Source of the DNA: Parvularcula sp964556115
Lineage (GTDB): Bacteria; Pseudomonadota; Alphaproteobacteria; Caulobacterales; Parvularculaceae
DNA: 64,000 nt
Reading direction: 5' to 3'
NCBI GenBank assembly: GCA_964556115.1
Contig: CAZKVC010000004.1
Location: 1 to 64,000 of the forward strand
The notes beneath the pieces are model-generated. The model was not told the DNA's origin, made no database searches, and saw nothing but the letters and a program-made list of their open reading frames with translations. Position 1 is the stretch's first letter. Each line of letters opens with the position of its first letter. Shown piece after piece: positions 23,557 to 32,490 of this stretch. The translations under genes were made by a program, and so were the position numbers.

Positions 23557-25690
23557 GGCGAGCTCCTTTACCAACATTGGCGCGGTCGGCCCCCTAGGCG
23601 CATTGCGCCTCCGGGCCAAGCTCTCGGAATGGGCGAGGCGCTCTTCCCCTGTTCTGCAGGCCTGGGCAGCGCGGGAGGAGGGGCGTTTCATCCTTGCCGT
23701 CCCGTGGCTGATGGCCGCCGGGATCATCGCCGGAAGCGCGTGGGGCGGGCCCGCGCCGACGGGCGTCGCTGTCGCGGCGGCCATGTCCGCCGGGTTTGGT
23801 GCGCTGTCTGTTACGCGAGGGACGACGCTTCTCGGCAGCCTTTCGAAAGCGCTGTTCTTCATCGCGCTCGGCGGCGTTCTCATCGGCATGCGCCTGATGC
23901 TCGTCGCATCCCCGCTCGTCCCCCCGGGCGACGCGCCGCGTATGGTCACGGGCCAGATCGAGACGATTGAACTGCGTGAGAAGGACCGGCGCCTGACGAT
24001 CCGCCCCGATACGATCGAGGGTGTGGCGGAGGAAGACCTGCCCTACCGCGTCCGTGTGGTCTGGCGCGGTGCGCCTGCGGACGTGATGCCGGGGGACCTT
24101 GTGCGCATTCCGTCCGTACTCTCCCCGCCGCCCGGTCCGGTGGTCCCCGGCGGCTATGATTTCGGCCAGAGCCTGAAGTTTCAACGGATCGGAGGGGTGG
24201 GCTATGCGCTGGCGCCGCCTTCCACTCTCTCGCGCGAGAAGCGAAGCCTCACCGCCCATATCGAGACCCTGCGGGAGCAGATGGCTGACCGTATCGAGAG
24301 CAGGGTCGGCGGGCCGGAAGGCGCCGTCGCCGCCGCCCTCGTGACCGGCAAGCGTGAGCGTATTCCCGAAGCGGTCATCGAGGCTTTGCGCGATGCCGGC
24401 CTTGCGCATCTTCTCGCCATCTCAGGCCTGCACATGGGGCTCGTCTGCGGCTTTCTCTTCTGGACCGTGCGCGCGGGGCTTGTCCTTCACGAACCCTTCG
24501 CCCTCAAGCTGCCCGTCAAGAAGATCGCCGCAGCGGCTGCGCTTATCGGCGGCCTCACCTATCTTTCGATCTCGGGCATGGCGTGGTCGGCCCAGCGGGC
24601 CTTCATCATGGCTGCGGTCGTCTTCGGTGCGATCCTGTTCGACCGGCGGGGAATCAGCCTTCGCAACGCGGCGATCGCTGCCGTCCTGATCCTGACGATC
24701 AGGCCCGAGGCCGTGCTGACGCCCGGTTTCCAGATGTCCTTCGCCGCTGTCCTCGTCCTCGTCTCGGCCTTTTCGGCCATCGAGGAGCGCCGCGAAGGAC
24801 GCCCTGCCCGCGGGCCCATGCACAAGGTGGCGGGGTTCTTCGGAGGGCTGGCGCTGACGAGCCTTCTCGCCGGCCTGGCGACGGCGCCTTTCGCGGTTCA
24901 CCATTTCGGACAGCTCGCCCGCTACGGCCTCCTTGGCAATCTTCTGGCCATGCCCCTCGTGACGCTCGCGATCATGCCTGCGCTGGTCGTGGCGGTGCTT
25001 CTGATGCCTCTGGGTCTCGACGGGCCGATCCTTTTCCTGATTGGGAACGGGATCGGATTTCTTTTAAGGGCGGCGACGTTCACGGCAGAGCTTCCGGGCT
25101 CGGTCCTCTATTTCCCGCCCCTCGCGCCCTGGGCCCTCATGACGGCGGTCGTCGGCGGACTGGTCCTGACCCTCTTAGCCGCGCCGTGGCGGCTTCTGGG
25201 CTTGGTTCCAATTCTTGTCGCTTTCGGCACGGGGTTCGAAGAGGAGCGGGCCGAGATCTATCTCAGCCGCGATCTCTCGAATGTCGCCATGCGGCTGACC
25301 GGGACGGAGGCGGAGCTTGCGCTTCTCACATCGCGCCGGGACCGGTTCACCGTCGAAGCCTGGCTTTCGCGACTGGCGGTCCCGCGCGATGTCGACCGGC
25401 AGGCACTGTTCGAGGTTTGTGAGAGGAACGGCTGCTTTCACTTCCTCGCCGATGGAGGCCGCGTCAGCGTCATTGAAAGCCGCGCCGCCCTGATGCGGAC
25501 CTGCCGGCGAAGCCGGGTCGTCATCCTTCGCGCCCGAACCTATCCCGAGGATTACCTCAGCTGCCGGGCTCTCCTAATAGGCCTCGACCGGAACGGAGAG
25601 ATGGCGCCTGCGACCCTCAGCCTGACGCCGAAAGGCTGGGTGCTGACGACCCCGCGTCAGGCAGGGGGCTTCTCTGCGAACATCATGTAG
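23555..25690 (+). CDS. comEC: ComEC/Rec2-family DNA uptake channel protein
   Basis: ComEC is the inner-membrane channel that admits single-stranded DNA during natural transformation. The protein of about 711 residues has N-terminal membrane helices, an OB-like DUF4131 region, and the Competence domain with the diagnostic H-L-L-A-I-S-G-L-H-M-G. About ten membrane helices follow. The C-terminal region occupies the place of the metallo-beta-lactamase-like domain but shows no H-x-H-x-D motif and is short. The start is uncertain: the ATG at 23555 overlaps the gltX start codon and lacks a Shine-Dalgarno, and a TTG at 23603 is an alternative. The 3' end overlaps ubiG by 34 nt. No other competence genes are nearby. 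Confidence 0.87.
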   Translation: MASSFTNIGAVGPLGALRLRAKLSEWARRSSPVLQAWAAREEGRFILAVPWLMAAGIIAGSAWGGPAPTGVAVAAAMSAGFGALSVTRGTTLLGSLSKALFFIALGGVLIGMRLMLVASPLVPPGDAPRMVTGQIETIELREKDRRLTIRPDTIEGVAEEDLPYRVRVVWRGAPADVMPGDLVRIPSVLSPPPGPVVPGGYDFGQSLKFQRIGGVGYALAPPSTLSREKRSLTAHIETLREQMADRIESRVGGPEGAVAAALVTGKRERIPEAVIEALRDAGLAHLLAISGLHMGLVCGFLFWTVRAGLVLHEPFALKLPVKKIAAAAALIGGLTYLSISGMAWSAQRAFIMAAVVFGAILFDRRGISLRNAAIAAVLILTIRPEAVLTPGFQMSFAAVLVLVSAFSAIEERREGRPARGPMHKVAGFFGGLALTSLLAGLATAPFAVHHFGQLARYGLLGNLLAMPLVTLAIMPALVVAVLLMPLGLDGPILFLIGNGIGFLLRAATFTAELPGSVLYFPPLAPWALMTAVVGGLVLTLLAAPWRLLGLVPILVAFGTGFEEERAEIYLSRDLSNVAMRLTGTEAELALLTSRRDRFTVEAWLSRLAVPRDVDRQALFEVCERNGCFHFLADGGRVSVIESRAALMRTCRRSRVVILRARTYPEDYLSCRALLIGLDRNGEMAPATLSLTPKGWVLTTPRQAGGFSANIM

Positions 25691-26406
25691 TTCACCGAAA
25701 GGTCGTCGCCGACCCTCCAGCTGTCGAGAAGCGGCATGTAGCTCAGTCCGTAGGCGTCGCGAACCATCAACCCTGCGTCCTCGAGATGCGAACGGGCCTC
25801 TCGCGGGCGGACGAAACGGCGGGGGTCGTGGGTTCCCTTCGGCAACCAGCCGAGAATGTATTCCGCGCCGATCACGGCGGTGGCCGTCGCTTTGACCGTA
25901 CGGTTGAGGGTGGCGAGCGCCAACATGCCGCCTGGCGCGACGAGCGCGGCCGAGGTCCTGAGAAAGAGGCCGACATCGGCGACATGTTCGACGACCTCGA
26001 GATTGAGAACGGCGTCGAACGGCTCTTCGCCCCTTTCGAGGAGCGCCTCCGCTGTGGTCGCGCGGTAGTCGATGTCGAGGCGCGACTGGTCCGCATGGAC
26101 GATCGCCGTCTTCACATTGCCTTCCGCTGCGTCGATACCGGTGACTTTTGCACCAAGACGCGCCATCGGTTCGGAGACAAGACCCCCGCCGCAGCCGATA
26201 TCGAGGAGCCTGAGGCCATCGAGCGGCTTCTTTCCGAACCGGTCGCGGCCGAAATGACGGCAAAGCTCGTCGCGTATCAGGCCGAGCCGGGTCGGGTTGA
26301 ACTTGTGAAGCGGCTTGAACTTGCCGAACGGATCCCACCACTCCGCAGCGATGCGTTCGAACTTGCCGACTTCCTCGGCGTCAACCGTGGTCGCTGTTTC
26401 CGTCAT
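25657..26406 (-). CDS. ubiG: Ubiquinone biosynthesis O-methyltransferase
   Basis: UbiG is a SAM-dependent methyltransferase that performs both O-methylations of ubiquinone synthesis at the inner membrane. The 249-residue protein has the SAM motif L-D-I-G-C-G-G-G at 68-75. It also shows the UbiG N-terminus F-x-x-x-A-x-x-W-W-D-P-x-G-x-F-K-P-L-H and the segment L-N-R-T-x-K-A. In many alphaproteobacteria ubiG is adjacent to lysC; here 2.4 kb of other genes separate them. The 3' end overlaps comEC by 34 nt. Confidence 0.95.
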   Translation of the reverse strand: MTETATTVDAEEVGKFERIAAEWWDPFGKFKPLHKFNPTRLGLIRDELCRHFGRDRFGKKPLDGLRLLDIGCGGGLVSEPMARLGAKVTGIDAAEGNVKTAIVHADQSRLDIDYRATTAEALLERGEEPFDAVLNLEVVEHVADVGLFLRTSAALVAPGGMLALATLNRTVKATATAVIGAEYILGWLPKGTHDPRRFVRPREARSHLEDAGLMVRDAYGLSYMPLLDSWRVGDDLSVNYMMFAEKPPA

Positions 26407-26477
26407 GGGTCCTGTTCCAGTGGCGCTGCACCTGACCTAAGACCAGGCGCATCGCTTGCCAATCAGGGAGGCTGCGA

Positions 26478-27293
26478 ATGCGGGTTTTGGTCTCAGGCGC
26501 CTCGGGCGAGCTTGGAAGGCGGATCGCCGATCGGTTGACGGCAGCAGGTCATGAGGTGACGGCAACCTCAAGACGCCCCGGTTCAGGCCAGGTCCGTCTG
26601 GATCTCGAAAAGGAAACCGAGGTCCGTCAGTCTGCCGAAGATCACGATGCGGCCATTCTCTGCCCGATCCTGTCGGTCAGTCACAAGGCCGCGGGCTGGC
26701 TGGTCGAGGAGGGTGTTCCCCGCATCGTCTGCTTCTCGTCGAACAATGTCGGAATCGACCAGGAAAGCCCCGTCTATGCGGGTCTCAGGGCCGCGGAGAA
26801 GGATCTTGGAGCGCTTTCCGCTTCGATCGTAATCTTCCGTCCAACGATGATCTACGGCTATCCGGGCGACGGCAATCTCGGCAAGCTTTTCCAGTTCGCA
26901 AGACGGTTCGGTTTCCTTCCCATGGCCGGGGCAGGGACAGCCCGCCAGAAACCCCTTTTCATCGGCGATCTTGCCGCTGCTGCTGCCAAAGCCGTCGCAA
27001 GCCGCAAGGCTGGCACCTACACCATCGCCGGTCCCTCCGAGGTGACGACCGAGGCCCTTCACCGCATGGTCCTGAAAGCCGCTGGGCGGAGTGAGAAGGC
27101 GCTGATCAAGGTCCCGCTCGGAACGCTTCGCGGCGCGGTCGGCGCGGCCGAGAAAGCGGGGCTCTCTCTTCCTCTCGACACCGCACAACTCGCCCGGGCC
27201 GATCATGACCGCCTGCCGATCGGCAATCCGTGGCCGGGATACGCCCCGACAACCGAGCTGGACGAAGGGTTGCGCCAACTCGCGCACCGCTGA
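26478..27293 (+). CDS. NAD(P)-binding epimerase/dehydratase-like protein
   Basis: This 271-residue atypical SDR has the N-terminal dinucleotide motif G-A-S-G-E-L-G-R-R (about 7-15). A Y-x-x-x-K catalytic pair is not evident: the expected region reads Y-A-G-L-R-A-A-E-K. It resembles the NAD(P)H-binding NmrA/NDUFA9-like branch, which often acts as a structural or regulatory protein rather than an enzyme. The F-R-P-T-M-I-Y-G motif is typical of extended SDRs. The substrate is unknown. The gene diverges from ubiG and stands before the DUF2141 gene by about 90 nt. Confidence 0.8.
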   Translation: MRVLVSGASGELGRRIADRLTAAGHEVTATSRRPGSGQVRLDLEKETEVRQSAEDHDAAILCPILSVSHKAAGWLVEEGVPRIVCFSSNNVGIDQESPVYAGLRAAEKDLGALSASIVIFRPTMIYGYPGDGNLGKLFQFARRFGFLPMAGAGTARQKPLFIGDLAAAAAKAVASRKAGTYTIAGPSEVTTEALHRMVLKAAGRSEKALIKVPLGTLRGAVGAAEKAGLSLPLDTAQLARADHDRLPIGNPWPGYAPTTELDEGLRQLAHR

Positions 27294-27382
27294 CCGGCGC
27301 TGAAGAGGCACATGTGTCGACACCTCTTGCGCGACAAACCGGTTTATGTTTTAAACCAGTCATCGAAACAGGGAGAGAACCG

Positions 27383-27787
27383 ATGTTCCGCACCAGCCTT
27401 CTGGCCCTCGCTATCAGCGTAGGCACGGCGCAGGCCGCCGATCTGACCGTTACCATCGACGGAATCGAGGATCGCGGCGGCCGCCTTTACGTATCTGTCC
27501 AGACCGAGGAGCAGTTCATGAAGCCGACCGGGACTGCCGGTCAGATCATCGATGATCCTGAAGCCGGCGAGACCGAGATGACCTTCGACATTCCTTCTGG
27601 TGATTACGCCGTCAGCGTCTGGCATGATTTCGACGGTGACGGGACGTTCGATATGAGCGAGGAAGGAATGCCGATCGACGGTTGGGCGATCAGCGGTAAG
27701 CCGACAAACGGCGAGCCCGCCTTCAGCGATGCATCGGTCACGGTGCCGGACGACGGCAAGGCCATCCGCATCCAGATGAGCTACTGA
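27383..27787 (+). CDS. DUF2141 family exported protein
   Basis: This 134-residue secreted protein has a clear signal peptide (M-F-R-T start, cleavage after A-Q-A at about residue 18) and one DUF2141 beta-sandwich domain. It has the family segments G-x-L-Y-V-S-V and G-D-Y-A-V-S-V-W-H-D, followed by D-G-D-G, an acidic loop that may bind calcium. The function of the family is unknown. The ATG at 27383 is preceded by GGGAGAG. Longer frames run back into the epimerase gene and are not supported. Nothing nearby suggests a partner. Confidence 0.82.
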   Translation: MFRTSLLALAISVGTAQAADLTVTIDGIEDRGGRLYVSVQTEEQFMKPTGTAGQIIDDPEAGETEMTFDIPSGDYAVSVWHDFDGDGTFDMSEEGMPIDGWAISGKPTNGEPAFSDASVTVPDDGKAIRIQMSY

Positions 27788-27822
27788 GGCGCTGGGTAGA
27801 ACGAAGAATGGGAGAGGCGACG

Positions 27823-28452
27823 ATGACCACGCGTACCGACGATCAGGATCTGTCCTATCTGCGTGATCTGGCCGAAAGGGGCGCCAAGGCACCGCTTCTC
27901 GGCGGACGGCATCTGGTTTTCTGGGGCGCCCTCGTCAGCCTCGCCTATCTCGCCCATTACGCCGTGGTGTCGGGGAAGACACCCTTCGGTGCGGAAGCGC
28001 TGGGGGTGATCTGGATCGGCTTTGGCGTGATCGGCGCTTCGGGCTCGATGATCCTGCGCCGGACCATGCCGACCAAGCCCGGCAGCGGTTCCTTCGGCAA
28101 TCTGGTTGAGCGGGAGGTGTGGGGCATGGTCGGGGTCGCGATCTCCATCTATGTGATCGGGCTTCTCGGAGCGATTTATTCCGGAGCTGCCGATTTTCAG
28201 ATCATGGACACCATCATGGCAGTAGCGCTCGTTCTTTACGCGGTGGCTTTCGCGGTCACGGGCCGTGCTGCCGAGATCGGCTGGTACAGGGCCGTCGCTT
28301 TCGCGGCCCTGGCGCTGGGAGGTATCAGCCTGTCCTTCATGGGGCAGCCGGAACTCTATCTCTTCGGCGCGGCCAGCGTTCTGTTGGTCGGATTTCTTCC
28401 CGGCCTCGTCCTGATGCTGCGTGAGCCGCGGGCCGCGCACCGAGAAGCGTGA
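27823..28452 (+). CDS. Hypothetical multi-pass membrane protein
   Basis: This 209-residue protein has a short soluble N-terminus with D-L-S-Y-L-R-D-L-A-E-R-G and about six hydrophobic segments. I do not recognise a named family. The ATG at 27823 is chosen because GGAGAGG lies 5 nt upstream; an ATG at 27808 lies before that sequence. The stop overlaps the next gene by 4 nt (GTGA), forming a two-gene unit with a winged-helix regulator. Such pairs often consist of a regulator and the membrane protein it controls or responds to. Confidence 0.7.
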   Translation: MTTRTDDQDLSYLRDLAERGAKAPLLGGRHLVFWGALVSLAYLAHYAVVSGKTPFGAEALGVIWIGFGVIGASGSMILRRTMPTKPGSGSFGNLVEREVWGMVGVAISIYVIGLLGAIYSGAADFQIMDTIMAVALVLYAVAFAVTGRAAEIGWYRAVAFAALALGGISLSFMGQPELYLFGAASVLLVGFLPGLVLMLREPRAAHREA

Positions 28453-28751
28453 GCGAAAACTTCGATCCAGGACGCGTTGATGCCGTCATTCACGGCCGCC
28501 TCCGCCTCGGCGTGATGGCCTATCTCAGCGGTGTGCGCAGCGCGCTCTTCACAGAGCTGGCGGACGCCCTTGAAGCGACAAACGGCAACCTTTCGATCGC
28601 TTTGCGCAAGCTCGAGGAAGCCGGATACGTGGCGATCGAGAAGTCCTTCGAAGACCGCAAGCCGCGGACCACGGCCTGTCTGACGGAGACGGGCCGAAAG
28701 GCTTGGCAGGCCTATCTCGATAATCTCCGAAAGCTTTTTCCGAACGGCTGA
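28449..28751 (+). CDS. Small winged-helix transcriptional regulator
   Basis: This 100-residue protein consists of a single winged helix-turn-helix of the MarR/HTH_34 kind. Helix-turn-helix is in F-T-E-L-A-D-A-L-E-A-T-N-G-N-L-S-I-A-L, followed by K-L-E-E-A-G-Y-V-A-I-E-K-S-F, then the wing with K-P-R-T-T. It starts at a GTG overlapping the stop of the membrane-protein gene, so translation is coupled. It lacks an effector domain. Its target is unknown, but autoregulation of the pair is likely. Confidence 0.82.
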   Translation: MSENFDPGRVDAVIHGRLRLGVMAYLSGVRSALFTELADALEATNGNLSIALRKLEEAGYVAIEKSFEDRKPRTTACLTETGRKAWQAYLDNLRKLFPNG

Positions 28752-28834
28752 CCACTTCCGACCACGCTTGCGGGCCGGACCGGCGAGGGTTATCACCCGC
28801 CGGTTTGTTCCCCAGCGCCTCGAAGGAGGGCAGC

Positions 28835-30115
28835 ATGACCATTGCGCCGCTGTCTCTTGCCCCCCGGCGGGACGATCTTCTGGTGATGAAGTTCGGCGGC
28901 ACCTCCGTCGGCGATGCCGAGCGCATCGCGCGGGTCGGGCGCCACGTCATCGCAGCGCGCGCTTCGGGTATGAAGGTCTGTGTCACCGTCTCGGCCATGG
29001 CAGGGGAGACCAACAGACTGGTCGAGCTCACCGAGATCCTGGGCAGGGGTGATGTCAGCCGCGATCCGGACTATGACGCGGTTGTCGCCAGCGGTGAACA
29101 GGTCACGGCCGGGCTGCTGTCCCTGTATCTCAAGAGCAATAATGTCCCTGCGCGGAGTTTTCAGGGCTGGCAGATGGGGCTCGAGACCGATGACCGTCAC
29201 GGTGCCGCAAAGATCACCCATCTGCCGCAGGACAAACTGCTCGAAGCGATGGAGGCGGGCGAAGTCGCCGTGGTTGCGGGTTTCCAGGGCCGAACCGCTG
29301 AGGGGCGGGTTTCGACCCTCGGCCGGGGCGGCTCGGACACCACCGCCGTCGCCCTGGCGGCGGCACTGGGCGCGGCGCGCTGCGATATCTACACCGATGT
29401 CGACGGGGTCTACACCACAGACCCCCGGATCGTCGTCAGCGCACGGCGCAAGCCAATTCTCGCCTACGAAGAGATGCTGGAGATGGCTTCGGTAGGCGCG
29501 AAGGTCCTTCAGACCCGCTCGGTCGGCCTTGCAATGGCTTATGGCGTACCCGTGCGCGTCCTTTCGTCCCTCAAGGAACCCGAAGACACCGATCAGGGTA
29601 CACTGATCACCGGAGAGGATCAGATCATGGAACAGGAAGTCGTCACAGCTGTCGTTCCGTCCGTTGGCGAAGCGAAGATCAGCCTTCTGGGTGTTCCCGA
29701 CAAGCCCGGCTATTCGGCGCTGATCTTCCGTCTTCTGTCGGAAGCCGGGGTGAACATCGACATGATCGTGCAGAGTCCCGCGCGCCAGAATGACGAGGCG
29801 AACATGTCCTTCACCCTGTCCGAGAAGGACCTGAGCCTTGCCTTGCAGAAGCTCACCATGGCGAAGGAAAAGCTCGGCTTCGATGACCTCGTCGCCAACC
29901 AGAACGTCGCCAAGGTCTCGGTGATCGGCATCGGCATGAAGAGCCATACCGGTGTCGCCGCGAAGATGTTCGAGGTTCTTGCCGACAAGCAGATCAATAT
30001 CGAGAACATTTCGACCTCCGAGATCAAGATTTCCGTCCTGATCGCGGCCGACTACACCGAACTCGCCGTGCGCGCGCTCCACGAGGCGTTTGGGCTTGGC
30101 GAGCAGGCGGCGTAG
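28835..30115 (+). CDS. lysC: Aspartate kinase
   Basis: Aspartokinase phosphorylates aspartate, the first step to lysine, threonine, methionine and diaminopimelate. The 426-residue protein starts its kinase domain with V-M-K-F-G-G-T-S-V-G-D and contains G-R-G-G-S-D-T-T-A. Two C-terminal ACT domains (about 275-345 and 355-420) provide allosteric control, with N-I-D-M-I-V-Q and N-I-E-N-I-S-T-S-E-I-K matching lysine/threonine-regulated enzymes. AAGGAGG precedes the ATG at 28835; the open frame begins earlier at a TTG. It lies 9 nt before ptsP, which points to an operon. Confidence 0.96.
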   Translation: MTIAPLSLAPRRDDLLVMKFGGTSVGDAERIARVGRHVIAARASGMKVCVTVSAMAGETNRLVELTEILGRGDVSRDPDYDAVVASGEQVTAGLLSLYLKSNNVPARSFQGWQMGLETDDRHGAAKITHLPQDKLLEAMEAGEVAVVAGFQGRTAEGRVSTLGRGGSDTTAVALAAALGAARCDIYTDVDGVYTTDPRIVVSARRKPILAYEEMLEMASVGAKVLQTRSVGLAMAYGVPVRVLSSLKEPEDTDQGTLITGEDQIMEQEVVTAVVPSVGEAKISLLGVPDKPGYSALIFRLLSEAGVNIDMIVQSPARQNDEANMSFTLSEKDLSLALQKLTMAKEKLGFDDLVANQNVAKVSVIGIGMKSHTGVAAKMFEVLADKQINIENISTSEIKISVLIAADYTELAVRALHEAFGLGEQAA

Positions 30116-30124
30116 GCTTCGCGC

Positions 30125-32404
30125 ATGAGCCTTCCGCCCCGCATGGCACCCACACCGCGCGTCCTCCTGAGACAGTTGCGCGAGGTGATGGCTGAAGAGA
30201 GCGATGCGCAGACGCGCCTCGACCACCTCGTCGAGTCCATCGCCCGCAACATGGTGGCCGATGTGTGCTCGATCTATGTGCGGCGCGCCGATGACATGCT
30301 CGAGCTTTTCGCGACGCAAGGCCTTTCGCGCGAGGCTGTTCACCAGACCCGGCTGGCATGGACCGAGGGCCTGGTCGGCCTCGTCGCCCGGACCGGGCGG
30401 CCCATCAACCTCAGGCGTGCCAGCCAGCACCCTGAGTTTTCGTTCCGCCCCGAAACCGGCGAGGAGAAACTCAACGCGTTTCTCGGCGTGCCGATCATAA
30501 GGTCGGGCAAGGTGATTGGCGTCTTGACGATCCAGAACGCCACCAATCGCGCCTATCAGGAAGACGAGATCGAAGCGGCGCAGATGGTCGCGACGGTCCT
30601 TGCCGAGATCATCAGCTCTGACCGTTTCCTGACCGAGCGCGAAGTGGCTGAGGTCGAGGAGATCGTTCACGGTCCCGAATTTGCCTCGGGCACTTCCATC
30701 GTGCCGGGAGTCGTTCGTGGTACGGTCTATCTTCTGACCCCGAAAAGATCGAACTCGAACGTCTTCGCCGGTAATCTTGCCGAGGAGAAGAGGCGGTTGG
30801 AGGAGGCCCTTCGGGACCTTCAGAAATCCGTAGACGAAATGATGGCGCGTGACCGGGCGCTGTCCCATATCAGCCGCGAGGTCCTGGAGGTCTACCGCCT
30901 CTTCGCCTATGATCGCGGCTGGGCCCGCCGGCTTGAAGAAAAGATCATGGCCGGGCTGACTGCCGAGGCCGCCGTGGAGCAGGTGCAGGGCGAAAACCGC
31001 AGTCAGATGAGAAGCGCGTCCGATCCTTACCTGCGTGAGCGGCTGCACGATCTCGATGATCTCTCCCGCCGCCTCCTCAAGATGCTGCGCGGCGAGGAGA
31101 CCGGGCACGACCTGCCCGAGGATGCTGTCGTTCTGGCGGAAACCCTTGGTCCCGCAGAGCTTCTGGAGCTCGACCGGACGAAACTGAAGGGGCTCGTTCT
31201 TTCCGAGAGTTCTTCGAACAGTCACGCAGCCGTCGTCGCCCGTTCCTTGCGTGTGCCGATGGTTTCGGGCCTTTCCGAAATCATCGACCGGGCGGAGGCG
31301 GGCGATACCATCCTGGTCGATGGAGGCAGCGGAGAGGTTTTCCTGCGGCCTACGGATGAAGGGATCGAAGCCTTCGATGAGAAGATCCGTATCCGCTCCG
31401 AAGAGCTCGCAAGGTTCAGCAGCGTTCGTGACCTGCCCTCGGTCACCAAGGACGGAACGCCGATCGCCATCGAGATGAACGCCGGGCTCCTGATGGACAT
31501 GGCTATGGTCGAAGAGGTCGGGGCGACAGGGGTCGGTCTTTTCAGGACCGAGCTTCAATTCCTGATCGGCAAGACCCTGCCCACCGTCGCCGAACAGACC
31601 GCCGCCTATGCGGAGGCGATGGATGCGGCGAACGGCAAGCGGGTCGTCTTCCGGACGGCTGATCTTGGTTCTGACAAACGCGCCGATTACATGCACGGAC
31701 CCGTCGAGGCAAACCCCGCAATGGGCTGGCGCGGCCTGCGCATGGCGATTGACCGGGCGGGACTTCTCCGCATTCAGATCCGTGCACTGATCGCGGCTGC
31801 AGCGGGCCGTCCGCTTTCGGTTCTGTTGCCGCTCGTTACCGTGCCGGGGGAGCTGGTGACCGCCCGCGAAATCATCGCCAAGGAGATCGAGCGGGTTGAA
31901 AAGCGCGGCGATCCGATCCCAAGTTCGCTCGAGGTCGGCGCCATGGTCGAGATCCCATCCGCCGCCTGGTCGGTGAAGGACCTCTGCCGGCATGCCGATT
32001 TCCTGTCGATTGGCGGCAACGACCTTGCGCAGTTCTTCTTCGCGGCTGACCGGGAAAGCGATCTCGTCTCGCGCCGCTATGATTATCTCAGCCGCAGCTT
32101 CGTCAGCTTCCTTGCCGACACGGTCGCCAAGGCGAAGACGGCCGGCACCCCCGTCAGCTATTGCGGCGAGCAGGCGGCGGACCCCCTGATGGCGATCGTG
32201 CTCCTGGCAATCGGTTTCGAGCGGATCAGCGTCCCGGCAAGCGCTGTCCTGCCGCTGAAGGAAACCGTGCGCAGCATCGACCTTGGACGCTTCTCGAAAG
32301 AGGTGTCAGCGCTTCTCGAAGAAGGCGAGGATGCGCTACCGTTGCGGATGAAGGTGGAAGAGCTGGCGCGGAAGGACGCCATACCGCTCACCCGCCTCGC
32401 CTGA
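30125..32404 (+). CDS. ptsP: Nitrogen PTS enzyme I (GAF-PtsP)
   Basis: EI-Ntr takes phosphate from phosphoenolpyruvate and passes it to NPr, sensing nitrogen status. The 759-residue protein has an N-terminal GAF domain (about 26-165), the enzyme I N-terminal region, the swivelling phosphohistidine domain with active His367 in S-N-S-H-A-A-V-V-A-R, and a C-terminal PEP-binding barrel with Cys680 in Y-C-G-E-Q. The segment before the histidine is S-S-S-N rather than the usual G-G-x-T. Metal-binding residues in F-R-T-E-L-Q-F and G-G-N-D-L-A-Q-F are present. In related alphaproteobacteria PtsP relays nitrogen starvation to (p)ppGpp and the cell cycle. It follows lysC by 9 nt. Confidence 0.95.
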   Translation: MSLPPRMAPTPRVLLRQLREVMAEESDAQTRLDHLVESIARNMVADVCSIYVRRADDMLELFATQGLSREAVHQTRLAWTEGLVGLVARTGRPINLRRASQHPEFSFRPETGEEKLNAFLGVPIIRSGKVIGVLTIQNATNRAYQEDEIEAAQMVATVLAEIISSDRFLTEREVAEVEEIVHGPEFASGTSIVPGVVRGTVYLLTPKRSNSNVFAGNLAEEKRRLEEALRDLQKSVDEMMARDRALSHISREVLEVYRLFAYDRGWARRLEEKIMAGLTAEAAVEQVQGENRSQMRSASDPYLRERLHDLDDLSRRLLKMLRGEETGHDLPEDAVVLAETLGPAELLELDRTKLKGLVLSESSSNSHAAVVARSLRVPMVSGLSEIIDRAEAGDTILVDGGSGEVFLRPTDEGIEAFDEKIRIRSEELARFSSVRDLPSVTKDGTPIAIEMNAGLLMDMAMVEEVGATGVGLFRTELQFLIGKTLPTVAEQTAAYAEAMDAANGKRVVFRTADLGSDKRADYMHGPVEANPAMGWRGLRMAIDRAGLLRIQIRALIAAAAGRPLSVLLPLVTVPGELVTAREIIAKEIERVEKRGDPIPSSLEVGAMVEIPSAAWSVKDLCRHADFLSIGGNDLAQFFFAADRESDLVSRRYDYLSRSFVSFLADTVAKAKTAGTPVSYCGEQAADPLMAIVLLAIGFERISVPASAVLPLKETVRSIDLGRFSKEVSALLEEGEDALPLRMKVEELARKDAIPLTRLA

Positions 32405-32490
32405 TCCTGATGTCGGAAAGTTAACGGATTACCGCTCCGCCGCTACACACGGGGGCAAGCGCGTGCTATGTCTCGGGCTGGTGCAGCGCG

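Noticed and set aside
28793..31993. 1066-residue open frame antisense to lysC and ptsP
   Set aside because: It mirrors two well-supported genes; GC-rich codon use leaves few stops on the opposite strand, and the translation has no recognisable domain.
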